A DNA stretch of 64,000 nt, from positions 352,217-416,216 of the forward strand of contig NZ_PXYI01000006.1 in assembly GCF_003012735.1 (NCBI RefSeq), given 5' to 3'. The position numbers and the translations under genes were made by a program. Each line of letters begins with the position of its first letter. Within the stretch, counting starts at the first letter, position 1. This DNA comes from Allosphingosinicella deserti. Its GTDB lineage: Bacteria; Pseudomonadota; Alphaproteobacteria; Sphingomonadales; Sphingomonadaceae. Positions 1 to 8,621 of this stretch are shown here, one piece after another. The notes under the pieces were generated by a model that had not been told where the DNA came from, did no database searches, and worked only from the letters and a program-made list of their open reading frames with translations.

Positions 1-1459
1 CGGGGTCGACGTTGCCGTCGGCCATGGTCAGGTGGTAATCCCAGGGCACGCCCGTCCGACCGCCGATCAGGAGGAGGCGCTCGATCCCGCTGAGCTGATC
101 TCCGCCGAACGTGAAATCATAAGAGCCGGCGAGTTGCAGCGTGTCGAACCCCGTCCCGCCGAGCACGCTGTCTCCAACGGACCATTCCGCGCCGAACGCG
201 AACAGATCGTCCCCGCCGCGTCCTTCCGCTCGATCCTCGCCGCCCTGCTGAACCTGGAATATATCCGCCGCCTCTGTTCCGAACAGTCGCTCGTTGCCGG
301 CCTCACCGACGAGATCGAGGTCGGGCGCGACATCGATCGTGAAGCTGTCCTGATCGATGAGCACGCCGCCGATCCCGGTCGCGCCAAGGTCGCTGGTCGT
401 GACGGTCACTGTATCTTGACCCGAATAGCCCGGGTCGGAGCGATAGGCGAGACCGTCAAGCGCGGTGTTGATCGCCGCGATGGTCCCGCGAAAGGTCATC
501 GTCGCATCCGCCGTTCCGTCGCCGCTGGAAAAGCTCAATCCGGCTGCGCTTGCGAACGTCATGCTGCCGTGGAGAGCGGCGATCGTCACTTCCAGAATTC
601 CCTGTTCTTCAAGGTAATCGGGCATGTCGGGGTCTCGGACGACCAGCTGGTTCTGGTTGGCAGTCGTAAAGACAAGGTCGGTGCTGCTCGCGACAAATTG
701 CGGCCCGGGCACGACATTGGTTGGCGCATCGTTGACTTGCGTCATGTTGATCGGGGCTATGCCGACACTCACATTGGGGGAGGGGCCGGTTGCGTCCCCG
801 AACACGATCGCATCACTGGTCTGAGTCGGCGATGGATTGAGCCGATATTCCATCCGAAAGGATCGAATGACGTCATTGACCAGCGCAGACGTCGCGATCG
901 TTCCCTCACTCGTGAAGTCGATGGACTGATCATAGCTCGACGGGTCATGGCTGTTGTAACCGATCCGATAGCGCGCAAAGGCTAGGCCATCGTGCTTCAG
1001 GAAATAGAAATCTTCGACGGGGCTTTTCTCGATCGTGAAGCTGCTGCCGGCCACAAAGCTGTGGACGTCATATTCGTGCGAGAGCACGAACAGCCATGCC
1101 CCCTGGTAGTTGCCGAGTCCCCCGTTCAGAACATCCAGATCGACGTCGGAAATGCGCGCGTTGGCGAACGTCGCAACCGCCGGACCATTTTCGACCATGT
1201 CGACGGGATCCAGGCCGGACCAAACCGGCGGGGTGTTCACTGCGGCTGCAGCCGGTGCGTTCACTGCGGCTCTTTCGTTCTTGTCCATCGCGGCGGTGGT
1301 GGTTGAAACTCCAGCGGCTCTGAATGGTACCGTGTCGGAACTTGCGAGCGTAACCGAGCGCCCAACGCCCTCGTCGCTTTGCATAGGTAGAATGTCGACA
1401 GCGCTTGGAGCGCTGGCGTGAGAAGGCGAGGCGGACTTGGTCGCCTTGGAAGCATACAT
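1..1459 (-). CDS. RTX/cadherin-like repeat secreted protein, partial (C-terminus outside window)
   Basis: The gene runs off the left edge of the window, so only the first 486 codons are visible. It starts MYASKATKS, with AGGAG 8 nt before the ATG. A beta-rich N-terminal region is followed by a cadherin/VCBS-like block (DGLAYRSDPGYSGQDTVTV) and the beginning of a calcium-binding section (GRGGDDLFAFG). It is the third of three tandem minus-strand paralogues that share the MY- start, the same domain order and the motif RLLLIGG. The family is usually exported by type I secretion through a C-terminal signal; no ABC exporter lies in the window. The function could be an adhesin or S-layer/biofilm protein (inference). 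Confidence 0.85.
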   Translation of the reverse strand, partial: MYASKATKSASPSHASAPSAVDILPMQSDEGVGRSVTLASSDTVPFRAAGVSTTTAAMDKNERAAVNAPAAAAVNTPPVWSGLDPVDMVENGPAVATFANARISDVDLDVLNGGLGNYQGAWLFVLSHEYDVHSFVAGSSFTIEKSPVEDFYFLKHDGLAFARYRIGYNSHDPSSYDQSIDFTSEGTIATSALVNDVIRSFRMEYRLNPSPTQTSDAIVFGDATGPSPNVSVGIAPINMTQVNDAPTNVVPGPQFVASSTDLVFTTANQNQLVVRDPDMPDYLEEQGILEVTIAALHGSMTFASAAGLSFSSGDGTADATMTFRGTIAAINTALDGLAYRSDPGYSGQDTVTVTTSDLGATGIGGVLIDQDSFTIDVAPDLDLVGEAGNERLFGTEAADIFQVQQGGEDRAEGRGGDDLFAFGAEWSVGDSVLGGTGFDTLQLAGSYDFTFGGDQLSGIERLLLIGGRTGVPWDYHLTMADGNVDP

Positions 1460-1514
1460 GAGTGGCACTCCTGCTAAGTATGGCGAACGTGTGTCGTGCT
1501 GGGGACATCTAGCA

Positions 1515-1547
1515 AGAGACCGTGGAGCGCAGCGCTCCACCGTCTCT
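1515..1547 (-). terminator. Long hairpin between the first two RTX-like genes
   Basis: Two 16-nt arms (AGAGACCGTGGAGCGC and its complement, one mismatch) flank a single A. It lies just after the stop codon of the upstream minus-strand gene, where a transcription terminator is expected. The following T-run is weak, so the call rests on stem strength and position. Confidence 0.6.
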
Positions 1548-1554
1548 CGTCAGC

Positions 1555-3558
1555 TCAGATAAAGAAGTTCACGGGCTCCAGTGGACCTGTAGGCTGGGCG
1601 AACTCGATCACATAGTCTTGCACGGGCGTGTATCCGGCCGCTCCGTCGCCATCGATCAGCAAGAAGGTCCGGCCGGCCAAGTCACCGCTGTCCGGCGTGA
1701 AGATTGCTGCACTATGATTGCCACTGAAATAAAGATCGCTGCGGAACGTGGCGACGCTGAGCGAGCCGCTGTTGACGGTGTAGAGCTGCGTTACTTCGAA
1801 GGGCAGGTCGATGCGGTCTTCGGTGACGTCGAAGCCGGTAATCGTGTCGAACCGGATCGTGGTCGACTCCGCGGCCGAGTTGAAACGGAAGACATCGGCA
1901 CCCGCGCCGCCGTCGAGAATGTCGGCGCCTAGGCCCCCCACCAGAATGTCCTCGCCGTCGCCGCCGATGAGTTGATCGACACCATGTTCGCCTGAAAGTA
2001 CATCATCGCCGCGCCCCCCCGAGATGACATCGGCTCCGAAACCGCCGAACACCTGGTAGGAGCCGTCCGTTTCGGACGTGCCGTCGAAGATCAGGGATTC
2101 GGTTCTCACGAGATTCCTGCCGTCGACCACCAAGCGATCGCCGGCAGCGACATTCCCATCTGCCATATCAAGGGTGTAGCCGAAGGCGATTCCCGTTGGA
2201 CCACCGATGAGAAGCAGGCGTTCGATGTCGGTGATCTGGTTCTCGCCGAAAGCGATCTCGTATTGGCCGGTGAGTTGAAGCGTGTCCTGACCCGCGCCGC
2301 CGTCGACCCTGTCTGCGGCTCCCCACCGGTTGCCGAAGACGAAGACATCGCCGCCGCCGCCGCCGGACGCGAGATCGTCGCCGCCATGCTGAAGCAGGAA
2401 CCTCTCGGGATTGCCGGTTCCGGTCAGAATGTCGTCACCGGCGGTGCCGACGCGTTCGTTCGTTGGATCAAGCGTGATTGCGATGGACCTCTGATCCGTC
2501 AGGGCGCCGCCCGTTCCGCTGCCGCCAAGGTCGTTGGCGCTCACCGTCAGTACATCCTCGCCGCGATAGTCCAGGGCACCTCGATAGAGCAGGCCATCGA
2601 GGGCTGCGTTGATCGCGTCGGTTGTGCCCTGGAACGTCATCGTCGTATCGCTGGCGCCATCGCCATCGATGAAGCTCAGGCCGGCACTTGTCGCAAGCGT
2701 CAAGCTGCCATGTGCAGCGCTGAGGGTGACCTGCAGCGTCGCGGCTTCCGGATCCGATACGGTAACAGCGTTGCCGTTGGAGGCAGAGAAGACGAGATCT
2801 TGCGCTTTGCCCGCGAACTGAGTCGGAGACACGCTGACGGTCGGCGAGTCGTTGACCGCGGTGATACTGTTGGAGAGCGACTGGAAATCGTACCCGTAAC
2901 CCATCCCGTTACGCGAGATTAGAACGATATCTGCCACTGCTTGTGCCGGCGGAGTGTCGCTCGTGTTTCGGTAGTGGACGGCCTGAAGTACCTCATCAGC
3001 CAAAGCCGAAGTTGCTATCGTCTGAAGGCTTGTGAACTTAATGCTCATTGCAGGAAACTTGGTGCCCGGCACATCTACAAGCGGTGTTGTGTCAATGAAG
3101 GCGAAAACCTTTCCATCGTATTTCAAGTTGAAAATGTTTTCGGAAGATCCAGCTTCTACTGTCAGATGTTGGTTGCCCTTGATCGTAAAATCGTCATATT
3201 TCGTCCAAGCACGAATCTGGATGATATATCCGCGGAAATCGCCACGCCCGTCGTTCAACAGGTCGCCTTCAGCTGAGATCGTGACCCCTGGAAACAACGC
3301 GACCGGGATCCCTTCGATCAGGTCCACGGGTCCGATCCCGTTCAAAGCCACTGGATCTGAGCCAACGCCGCTCATCGTGGTGCCGCGGTCGCCGGTGCCC
3401 ATGGCATCGTCCGTTTGACTGCCGTCACTTCGGCTCGGCACGGCAAGGCTCGGCTTTGCTCTCGCATATTCCTGCGGCAAGATGTGGGGGGAAACCGTGT
3501 CGTTTGATTCGCCCTTGACGTTCCGGTGCAGCAAGGCATTGATTTTCGACACATACAT
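1555..3558 (-). CDS. RTX/cadherin-like repeat secreted protein (667 aa)
   Basis: Complete member of the tandem family. The order is: N-terminal beta domain (about residues 60-220); a cadherin/VCBS-like block (about 230-365, with NGNAVTVSDPEAATLQV and DGLLYRGALDYRGEDVLTV); an RTX region (about 370-570) with GGxGxD nonapeptides such as GGDGEDILVGGLGADILDGG; and a conserved C-terminal tail ending YVIEFAQPTGPLEPVNFFI. The C-terminal location and hydrophobic end fit a type I secretion substrate, with calcium binding in the RTX roll. No N-terminal signal peptide is seen. GGAG lies 8 nt before the ATG. The specific role is unknown; adhesion or matrix function is a guess. Confidence 0.88.
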   Translation of the reverse strand: MYVSKINALLHRNVKGESNDTVSPHILPQEYARAKPSLAVPSRSDGSQTDDAMGTGDRGTTMSGVGSDPVALNGIGPVDLIEGIPVALFPGVTISAEGDLLNDGRGDFRGYIIQIRAWTKYDDFTIKGNQHLTVEAGSSENIFNLKYDGKVFAFIDTTPLVDVPGTKFPAMSIKFTSLQTIATSALADEVLQAVHYRNTSDTPPAQAVADIVLISRNGMGYGYDFQSLSNSITAVNDSPTVSVSPTQFAGKAQDLVFSASNGNAVTVSDPEAATLQVTLSAAHGSLTLATSAGLSFIDGDGASDTTMTFQGTTDAINAALDGLLYRGALDYRGEDVLTVSANDLGGSGTGGALTDQRSIAITLDPTNERVGTAGDDILTGTGNPERFLLQHGGDDLASGGGGGDVFVFGNRWGAADRVDGGAGQDTLQLTGQYEIAFGENQITDIERLLLIGGPTGIAFGYTLDMADGNVAAGDRLVVDGRNLVRTESLIFDGTSETDGSYQVFGGFGADVISGGRGDDVLSGEHGVDQLIGGDGEDILVGGLGADILDGGAGADVFRFNSAAESTTIRFDTITGFDVTEDRIDLPFEVTQLYTVNSGSLSVATFRSDLYFSGNHSAAIFTPDSGDLAGRTFLLIDGDGAAGYTPVQDYVIEFAQPTGPLEPVNFFI

Positions 3559-3854
3559 CCAAGTTACTCCGGCTAAAGGAGCTCAAGTACACGTGAGCCT
3601 TCTAGGCGTTAACCATGATGCATGGGCCGCAGCAAGTGACGAGAATGCACTCGGTGATTGAGGCAGGCGTGATCCTCGCCTGATTGTGCAAAATGCGGTA
3701 ACCGCCAGCCTGCATGTTTCATTCTGCGGGACGGCTATGCTTTCCGCGATACCGATTATGGCAAAATTATTACAAGGGACTAGGAGCTTCCCGCGGATCC
3801 ACGAAGCAAGCTGGCAATTCCGCGTGATCTCATTGGGTATTCGGCATCTTATCG
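3559..3854. other. 296-bp intergenic gap, no gene seen
   Basis: I find no convincing coding frame here. It must carry the promoter of the RTX-like gene ending at 1555 and the 3' end of the one starting at 5699, but I could not pick out a clear -35/-10 pair or terminator. Confidence 0.5.
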
Positions 3855-5699
3855 TCAGATGAAGATCGGCGACGACATTTCGAGTGCGTAGACGGGCTGT
3901 GCGAACTCGATCACGTAATCCTGAACCGCCTGATAGGTTCCGTTCCCGTCGCCGTCGATCACTACGAAAGTGCGGCCGGCATAGTCGCCGCTGTCAGGGG
4001 TGAACAGGACAGCCGAATGCCCTTCCAGCGCGGCGTTGACCGCTTTGCCGAGGTCGCTGCCGAAGCTTGCCGTGCGGAGCGCACCGGAGGCGATCTCGCC
4101 GGTCCATCCGCGCACCGTGAACGGCAGGTCGACTCGATCGAAGAAGCGGTCGAAGCCCTGGATCGTGTCGAATTTGGAGGCGGTGGATTCGGCTGCAGAG
4201 GCATAGACGAAGACGTTGAGACCGTTGCCGGCGTTCAGCAGATCGGCACCCATGCCACCGGTCAGGCGGTCGTTGCCGCGCAGGCCGACGAGGGTGTCTG
4301 CGCCATTGCCGCCGATCAGGATGTCGTCCTGACCGCCGCCGGTAAGGCTGTCGGCGCCGTATCCGCCGAGGATCTCGTAGGCGCCGTCCCGCTCGGCGCT
4401 ACCGTCGAAGGTGAGCGTCTCGGTTCCGACCAGATCCCGTCCATCCACCCGCAGCTGCGCGCCGGCGGCAACATTGCCGTCGCCCATCTGGAGCCAGTAA
4501 TCGAAGGCGGTGCCCGTCGGGCCGCCGATCAGCAACAGTTGTTCGATCCCGCCGATCTGGGTCTCGCCGAAGCGCAGCTGGTAGTCTCCGGTGAGCTGAA
4601 GCGTGTCGGTCCCGGAGCCGCCCTCGACGCTGTCGCCGGCGCTCCATTGATCGCCGAAGATGAAGAGGTCGTCGCCGCCGCGGCCGACGCCGTGATCGTT
4701 CCCGCCCTGCTGGAACAGGAAGCGATCCGCTTCCTCACCGCCACCGAAATCGTTGTCGCCGGCGTCCCCGACGAGATCGCCCTTGGGGCGTAGGGTGATC
4801 GCGACCACGTCCTTGTCGGTCAGCGTTCCGCCGAGGCCGCTTCCGCCGAGATCGCTGCTCCGCACATAGAGACCGGCCTGGCCACGATAACCGGGCGTGC
4901 CGTGAAAGACGAGGCCATCAAGCGCGGCGTTGATTGCGTTGGCGCTGCCGCGGAATGTCATCAGGGTATCATCGACGCCGTCACCACTCAGCAGGGTCAG
5001 CCCGTTGGTCCCGGCAAGGGTGAGGGTGCCGTGCGAGGCGCCGATCGTGACCTCGAGCGTCGTCGCCTCGGGATCGGAGACGAACACGGCGTTCCCGTTG
5101 GAGACGGAGAAGACGAGATCCGAACTTTCCGGGATCATCTGCGAGAGCGGGACAGTGTTCACGGGATCGTCGTTGATTGCGGTGATCTCGATCGGAATCG
5201 TGCCGGCTGCGACCTGGCCGCCGGGAGAATTGTCGCCGAACGCCACAGTCACAGAGGTGCGCGCGGCGGGCGAGTCGCTGCCGTTGCGGTACCGGACCGC
5301 CTGCATCACCTCGTTGACCAGCGCCGAAGTTGCCGTGACGCCGGCGACACTGCTCGGATAGAAGTCTATCTCGATCTCGCCGTTGCGAACCGAATAGCTG
5401 GCGAAGGCGCGCCCGTCGGCAAGCAACACCGGTCCGTTGATCGAGAAATTCGGGCCCGCAACGAGGCTGAACTGGTCGACAGTGTCGAGCGTATCGCCCT
5501 GCACCAGAAGGAAGGTGCCGCCATAATCCCCAAGACCGTCATTCTTCGGGTCCAGATCCACGTCCGACACGGCGACTCCCGAGAGGATCGCCACGTCAGT
5601 CTGCTCAATCGCGCCGACCAGACGAAGGCCGAAGAGCACGGGCGCACTCCCGGCGGTCGCGACGTCGCTGTGGAGGGTGGTGGCGTTGAAAGCATACAT
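3855..5699 (-). CDS. RTX/cadherin-like repeat secreted protein (614 aa)
   Basis: First gene of the tandem family in the direction of transcription. It shares the architecture of its neighbour: MYAFNATTLHSD start, N-terminal beta domain, cadherin-like block (NGNAVFVSDPEATTLEVTI, DGLVFHGTPGYRGQAGLYV), RTX repeats (GGNGADTLVGLRGNDRLTGG) and a tail ending YVIEFAQPVYALEMSSPIFI. The last ~45 residues, including FTPDSGDYAGRTFVVIDGDG, match the 667-aa paralogue closely, pointing to a shared secretion signal. GGAG lies 9 nt before the ATG. Function beyond a secreted calcium-binding protein cannot be read from the sequence. Confidence 0.88.
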   Translation of the reverse strand: MYAFNATTLHSDVATAGSAPVLFGLRLVGAIEQTDVAILSGVAVSDVDLDPKNDGLGDYGGTFLLVQGDTLDTVDQFSLVAGPNFSINGPVLLADGRAFASYSVRNGEIEIDFYPSSVAGVTATSALVNEVMQAVRYRNGSDSPAARTSVTVAFGDNSPGGQVAAGTIPIEITAINDDPVNTVPLSQMIPESSDLVFSVSNGNAVFVSDPEATTLEVTIGASHGTLTLAGTNGLTLLSGDGVDDTLMTFRGSANAINAALDGLVFHGTPGYRGQAGLYVRSSDLGGSGLGGTLTDKDVVAITLRPKGDLVGDAGDNDFGGGEEADRFLFQQGGNDHGVGRGGDDLFIFGDQWSAGDSVEGGSGTDTLQLTGDYQLRFGETQIGGIEQLLLIGGPTGTAFDYWLQMGDGNVAAGAQLRVDGRDLVGTETLTFDGSAERDGAYEILGGYGADSLTGGGQDDILIGGNGADTLVGLRGNDRLTGGMGADLLNAGNGLNVFVYASAAESTASKFDTIQGFDRFFDRVDLPFTVRGWTGEIASGALRTASFGSDLGKAVNAALEGHSAVLFTPDSGDYAGRTFVVIDGDGNGTYQAVQDYVIEFAQPVYALEMSSPIFI

Positions 5700-5921
5700 C
5701 GGGAATCACTCCGCTTGCGGCAGCCCTCCGCATTGGGTTCAAAGGAATAATCCTCCGCCTCCACGGCGGCAAGCCGCGAAGGTGCCGCGACGCTGATTCC
5801 GCAGGTTTCGGCGATGCTCCGCAGCAACGAGATGGGGGACCGCACCTTTATAGGCGATAGCTGCGGAATATCCAGGTTCTTCGATTGATGGCGGCAGGCG
5901 AGGCCGGCACAGGCTCCCCGC

Positions 5922-6344
5922 ATGACGCTTGTCCTCGCTTTGGCAATCATCGCGTTCGCCGCCGGCTTCCATGCGCATTGGGCGGTTGGGGGAACGCTTG
6001 GATATTCCGTTTCGCTTCCGCAGAGCGCGGATGGCACGCCGGTGATGGCGCACCGGTTGCCCTGGTGGCGACCGGCCGCTGGCGGCGTGACGCTCTGCCT
6101 GCTCGCTTTGGCATTGCTGCTGCTCGCCGAAGCCGGACACCTGCGGCTGCCGCTCCCGCCCGAGTTCGTCGGGTCGGCATTGCTCGTGATCGGCATTGCG
6201 TTCGTCTGCCGCGCGTTGGTCCCGAACGTCTATGTCGGCTTCTTCAAGACAATGCGCAGCACGCGCTGGGCTCGCTATGACACGCGGCTCTACAGTCCGC
6301 TTTTCCTGCTCCTGGGTTTGCTGATCCTGTGGCAGGCGTTCTGA
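5922..6344 (+). CDS. DUF3995 family small membrane protein (140 aa)
   Basis: Short hydrophobic protein with four predicted membrane helices (about residues 1-20, 52-70, 83-100 and 122-139). The pattern HAHWAVGG near the N-terminus and RWARYDTRLYSPLFLLLGLL near the end fit the DUF3995 family of uncharacterised inner-membrane proteins. It stands alone between the RTX-like genes and the fatty-acid module and converges on the MerR gene. No function is known. Confidence 0.75.
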   Translation: MTLVLALAIIAFAAGFHAHWAVGGTLGYSVSLPQSADGTPVMAHRLPWWRPAAGGVTLCLLALALLLLAEAGHLRLPLPPEFVGSALLVIGIAFVCRALVPNVYVGFFKTMRSTRWARYDTRLYSPLFLLLGLLILWQAF

Positions 6345-6361
6345 CCCCCTTCACCAGTCCG

Positions 6362-6781
6362 CTAACTCTTCTCCGTACCCTTTACCCGCGCCAGTGCCTC
6401 GCGTTCGATCGTCGCCAGTTCCTTGACCGTCTGCTCGAGCGCCGCTTTCTGCGCTTCCAGCTCCTCGATGCGCTCGCGGCAGCGGCCCGCCAGCGCCCGC
6501 ATCTGCTCGAGATGCTGCGGATCGGCATCGTAGAGATCGAGGAATTCCTGGATGTCGCGCAGCGAGAAGCCGAGACGCTTGCCGCGCAGGATGAGCTGCA
6601 TGCGCGCCGTCTCGCGCTTCGAATAGATGCGCTGGGTGCCGACCCGGCGCGGCTCGATGAGGCCGCGATCCTCGTAGAAGCGCAGGGTCCGGGTGGTGAT
6701 GCCGAGGCTGTCGGCGACCTCCTGGATCCCCTGCAGCTGTTCAGCCGCCTCGCTCAATCGCAACCTCCCCGTCTCCCCCAT
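6362..6781 (-). CDS. MerR-family transcriptional regulator (139 aa)
   Basis: N-terminal MerR winged helix (QEVADSLGITTRTLRFYEDRGLIEPRR, read as two halves) is followed by a dimerisation coiled coil (about residues 75-125). No metal-binding cysteines are seen, so it is unlikely to be a metal sensor; regulators of this type near acyl-CoA genes (for example LiuR/PsrA-like circuits) respond to metabolites. The start at 6781 has GGGAG 6 nt upstream; an ATG 8 codons further out is possible. Its 5' end overlaps the 3' end of fadD by about 40 bp, so the two are cotranscribed and it probably controls the fatty-acid genes around it. Confidence 0.85.
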   Translation of the reverse strand: MGETGRLRLSEAAEQLQGIQEVADSLGITTRTLRFYEDRGLIEPRRVGTQRIYSKRETARMQLILRGKRLGFSLRDIQEFLDLYDADPQHLEQMRALAGRCRERIEELEAQKAALEQTVKELATIEREALARVKGTEKS

Positions 6782-8483
6782 GCGTCGCTCCCGTCCCTGC
6801 TCCATTCGCCGGATCCGCTGCCGCCGACTTTGCAGCCTTCGCCCGTTCCTCCTCGACCAGCTCCTTCTTGGACAGCTTGCCGATCAGCGTCTTGGGCAAG
6901 GTCTCGCGGATCTCGATCTCGCGCGGAAGCTCGATCTTGCTGACCTTGTCGGACAGGAAGGTGCGCAGCGCTTCCGGAGTCGCGCTCTCGCCGGCGACAA
7001 GGGTGACGAACGCCTTGGGGGCCTGGCCGCGATAGGGATCATCGACTCCGATCACCACCGCCTCGGCGACGGCGGGATGCTCGTACAGGGCTTCTTCGAT
7101 CACGCGCGGATAGACATTGTAGCCGCCGGCAATGATCACGTCCTTGATCCGGTCGACGATGAACAGATAGCCTTCGTCGTCGAGATAGCCGACGTCGCCG
7201 GTGCGCAGCGCGCCGTTCGAGAACACCTCCCGGGTGGCGTCGGGCCGGTTCCAGTAGCCCGACATGACCTGCGGCCCGCGCGCGCATATCTCGCCGATCT
7301 GCCCCACCTCGAGCAGCCGCTCGGGATTGTCGCGGTCGTGGATCTCGATCGTGGTGCCGGGGAAGGGAAGGCCGGCCGACCCCGTCTTGTTGACGCCGTC
7401 GATGATCGGATTGCAGGTTATGATCGGCGAGCTTTCCGACAGGCCATAGCCTTCGACGACCTTGGCGCCGGTCGCCCGCTCGAACGCCTGGCGGACTTCG
7501 CTCGGCAGCGGCGCGCCGCCGGAAATGCAGGCGTGGATCGAGGACATGTCGACCGTCTCCTTGGCGGCCGCACCGGCGATCGCGTTGAAGATCGTCGGCA
7601 CCGCCGGAAAGAAGGTCGGCCGCCGCCGCTTGATCGTGTCGAGTACCTGGCGGAGCTCGAACCGCGGCAGGAGGATCATCTCGGCGCCGTTGCGCACCGC
7701 ATTGGTGAGCACGGTGGTCAGCGCGAACACGTGGAAGAGGGGAAGGACGCCGAGGACGCGATCCTGCTCGGTGCGCTGCGCGCCGCCTGTGTGCAGGTAG
7801 CAAGCGTCGGCATTGGCGACGAGATTGGCGTGGCTGAGCATCGCCGCCTTGGGCTCGCCGGTGGTGCCGCCGGTATATTGGAGCACGGCGACCGCGTCCG
7901 GTTCGACCGAGACCGGCTGCGGGGCGGAGGCGCCCGCGACGAGATCGGCGAAGCGCATCTGGCGCGGCTCGGCCGGGATCGTGGCGATGTCGCGGCGCTT
8001 GAGCAGGCGGTAGGCGACCGATTTCACGCCGGGCAGAGCCCCGGCGACCGGGCAGGTGATGACATGGCGGAGGCCGAGTTCGGCGGCGACGTGGGACACG
8101 CGGGCGTGAATGTCGGGGATGTCGCAGGTGGCGATGATGTCGGCGCCCGAATCGACCAGCAGGTGGCGCAGCTCTCGTTCGACGTAGAGCGGGTTGACGT
8201 TGACGACGGTGCCGCCGGCCTTGAGCGTCGCGAAGAACAGCACCGGATAATAAGTGATGTTGGGCAGGCACAAGGCGACCCGGCTGCCGGGCTTCACGCC
8301 CAAGACCTGAAGGCCCGCAGCGGCCCTGTCGATCATGCCGGCGAGTTCGCCGTAGGTGGTGATCCGGCCCAGAAAATCGATGGCGGGACGCGCGCCGAAA
8401 CGGCTCGCCGTCTCCGCGAACATCTCGGTCAGCAGCCGCGGCGTGAAATTCAGCTCGACACCCCTGGCCTCAGCGATCTGCAT
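6741..8483 (-). CDS. fadD: Long-chain fatty acid-CoA ligase
   Basis: ANL-superfamily adenylate-forming enzyme of 580 aa that activates fatty acids to acyl-CoA at the inner membrane. Seen: the P-loop YTGGTTGEPKAAMLSH (about residue 213), the A5 motif GYGLSESSP, the A7-A8 region GDVGYLDDEGYLFIVDR, the hinge with IIAGGYNVYP and the catalytic lysine region GKLSKKEL near the C-terminus. GGAGAGG lies 6 nt before the ATG. It diverges from fadA across a 138-bp regulatory gap and is coupled to the MerR gene. Substrate length is inferred from context (fadL, fadABE); a medium-chain specificity cannot be excluded. Confidence 0.9.
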   Translation of the reverse strand: MQIAEARGVELNFTPRLLTEMFAETASRFGARPAIDFLGRITTYGELAGMIDRAAAGLQVLGVKPGSRVALCLPNITYYPVLFFATLKAGGTVVNVNPLYVERELRHLLVDSGADIIATCDIPDIHARVSHVAAELGLRHVITCPVAGALPGVKSVAYRLLKRRDIATIPAEPRQMRFADLVAGASAPQPVSVEPDAVAVLQYTGGTTGEPKAAMLSHANLVANADACYLHTGGAQRTEQDRVLGVLPLFHVFALTTVLTNAVRNGAEMILLPRFELRQVLDTIKRRRPTFFPAVPTIFNAIAGAAAKETVDMSSIHACISGGAPLPSEVRQAFERATGAKVVEGYGLSESSPIITCNPIIDGVNKTGSAGLPFPGTTIEIHDRDNPERLLEVGQIGEICARGPQVMSGYWNRPDATREVFSNGALRTGDVGYLDDEGYLFIVDRIKDVIIAGGYNVYPRVIEEALYEHPAVAEAVVIGVDDPYRGQAPKAFVTLVAGESATPEALRTFLSDKVSKIELPREIEIRETLPKTLIGKLSKKELVEEERAKAAKSAAADPANGAGTGATHGGDGEVAIERGG

Positions 8484-8549
8484 TCAACGCCTCTCCAAAA
8501 AAACGTGCGCCTCCCGGTTGTCCACCGCATCGGAGCGCCTTATTAGCCC

Positions 8550-8580
8550 TTGACGTATGCGTCAGGTAACGCACCTTAAC
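8550..8580 (+). promoter_or_regulatory. Putative fadA promoter with MerR-type operator
   Basis: TTGACG at 8550-8555 overlaps the inverted repeat TGACG-TATG-CGTCA (8551-8564). A possible -10 (CTTAAC) follows after about 19 bp, the long spacer typical of MerR-activated promoters. The gap separates the divergent fadD-merR and fadAB operons, so one site could serve both. Inferred, not proven. Confidence 0.45.
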
Positions 8581-8621
8581 GTGAGGCCGCAAGGCCAAAC
8601 CAGGCAGAAGATGAGGAATCG

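Noticed and set aside
6693..8546. A 617-codon plus-strand frame opposite fadD
   Set aside because: Antisense to a complete acyl-CoA ligase with all motifs; composition is shadow-like.
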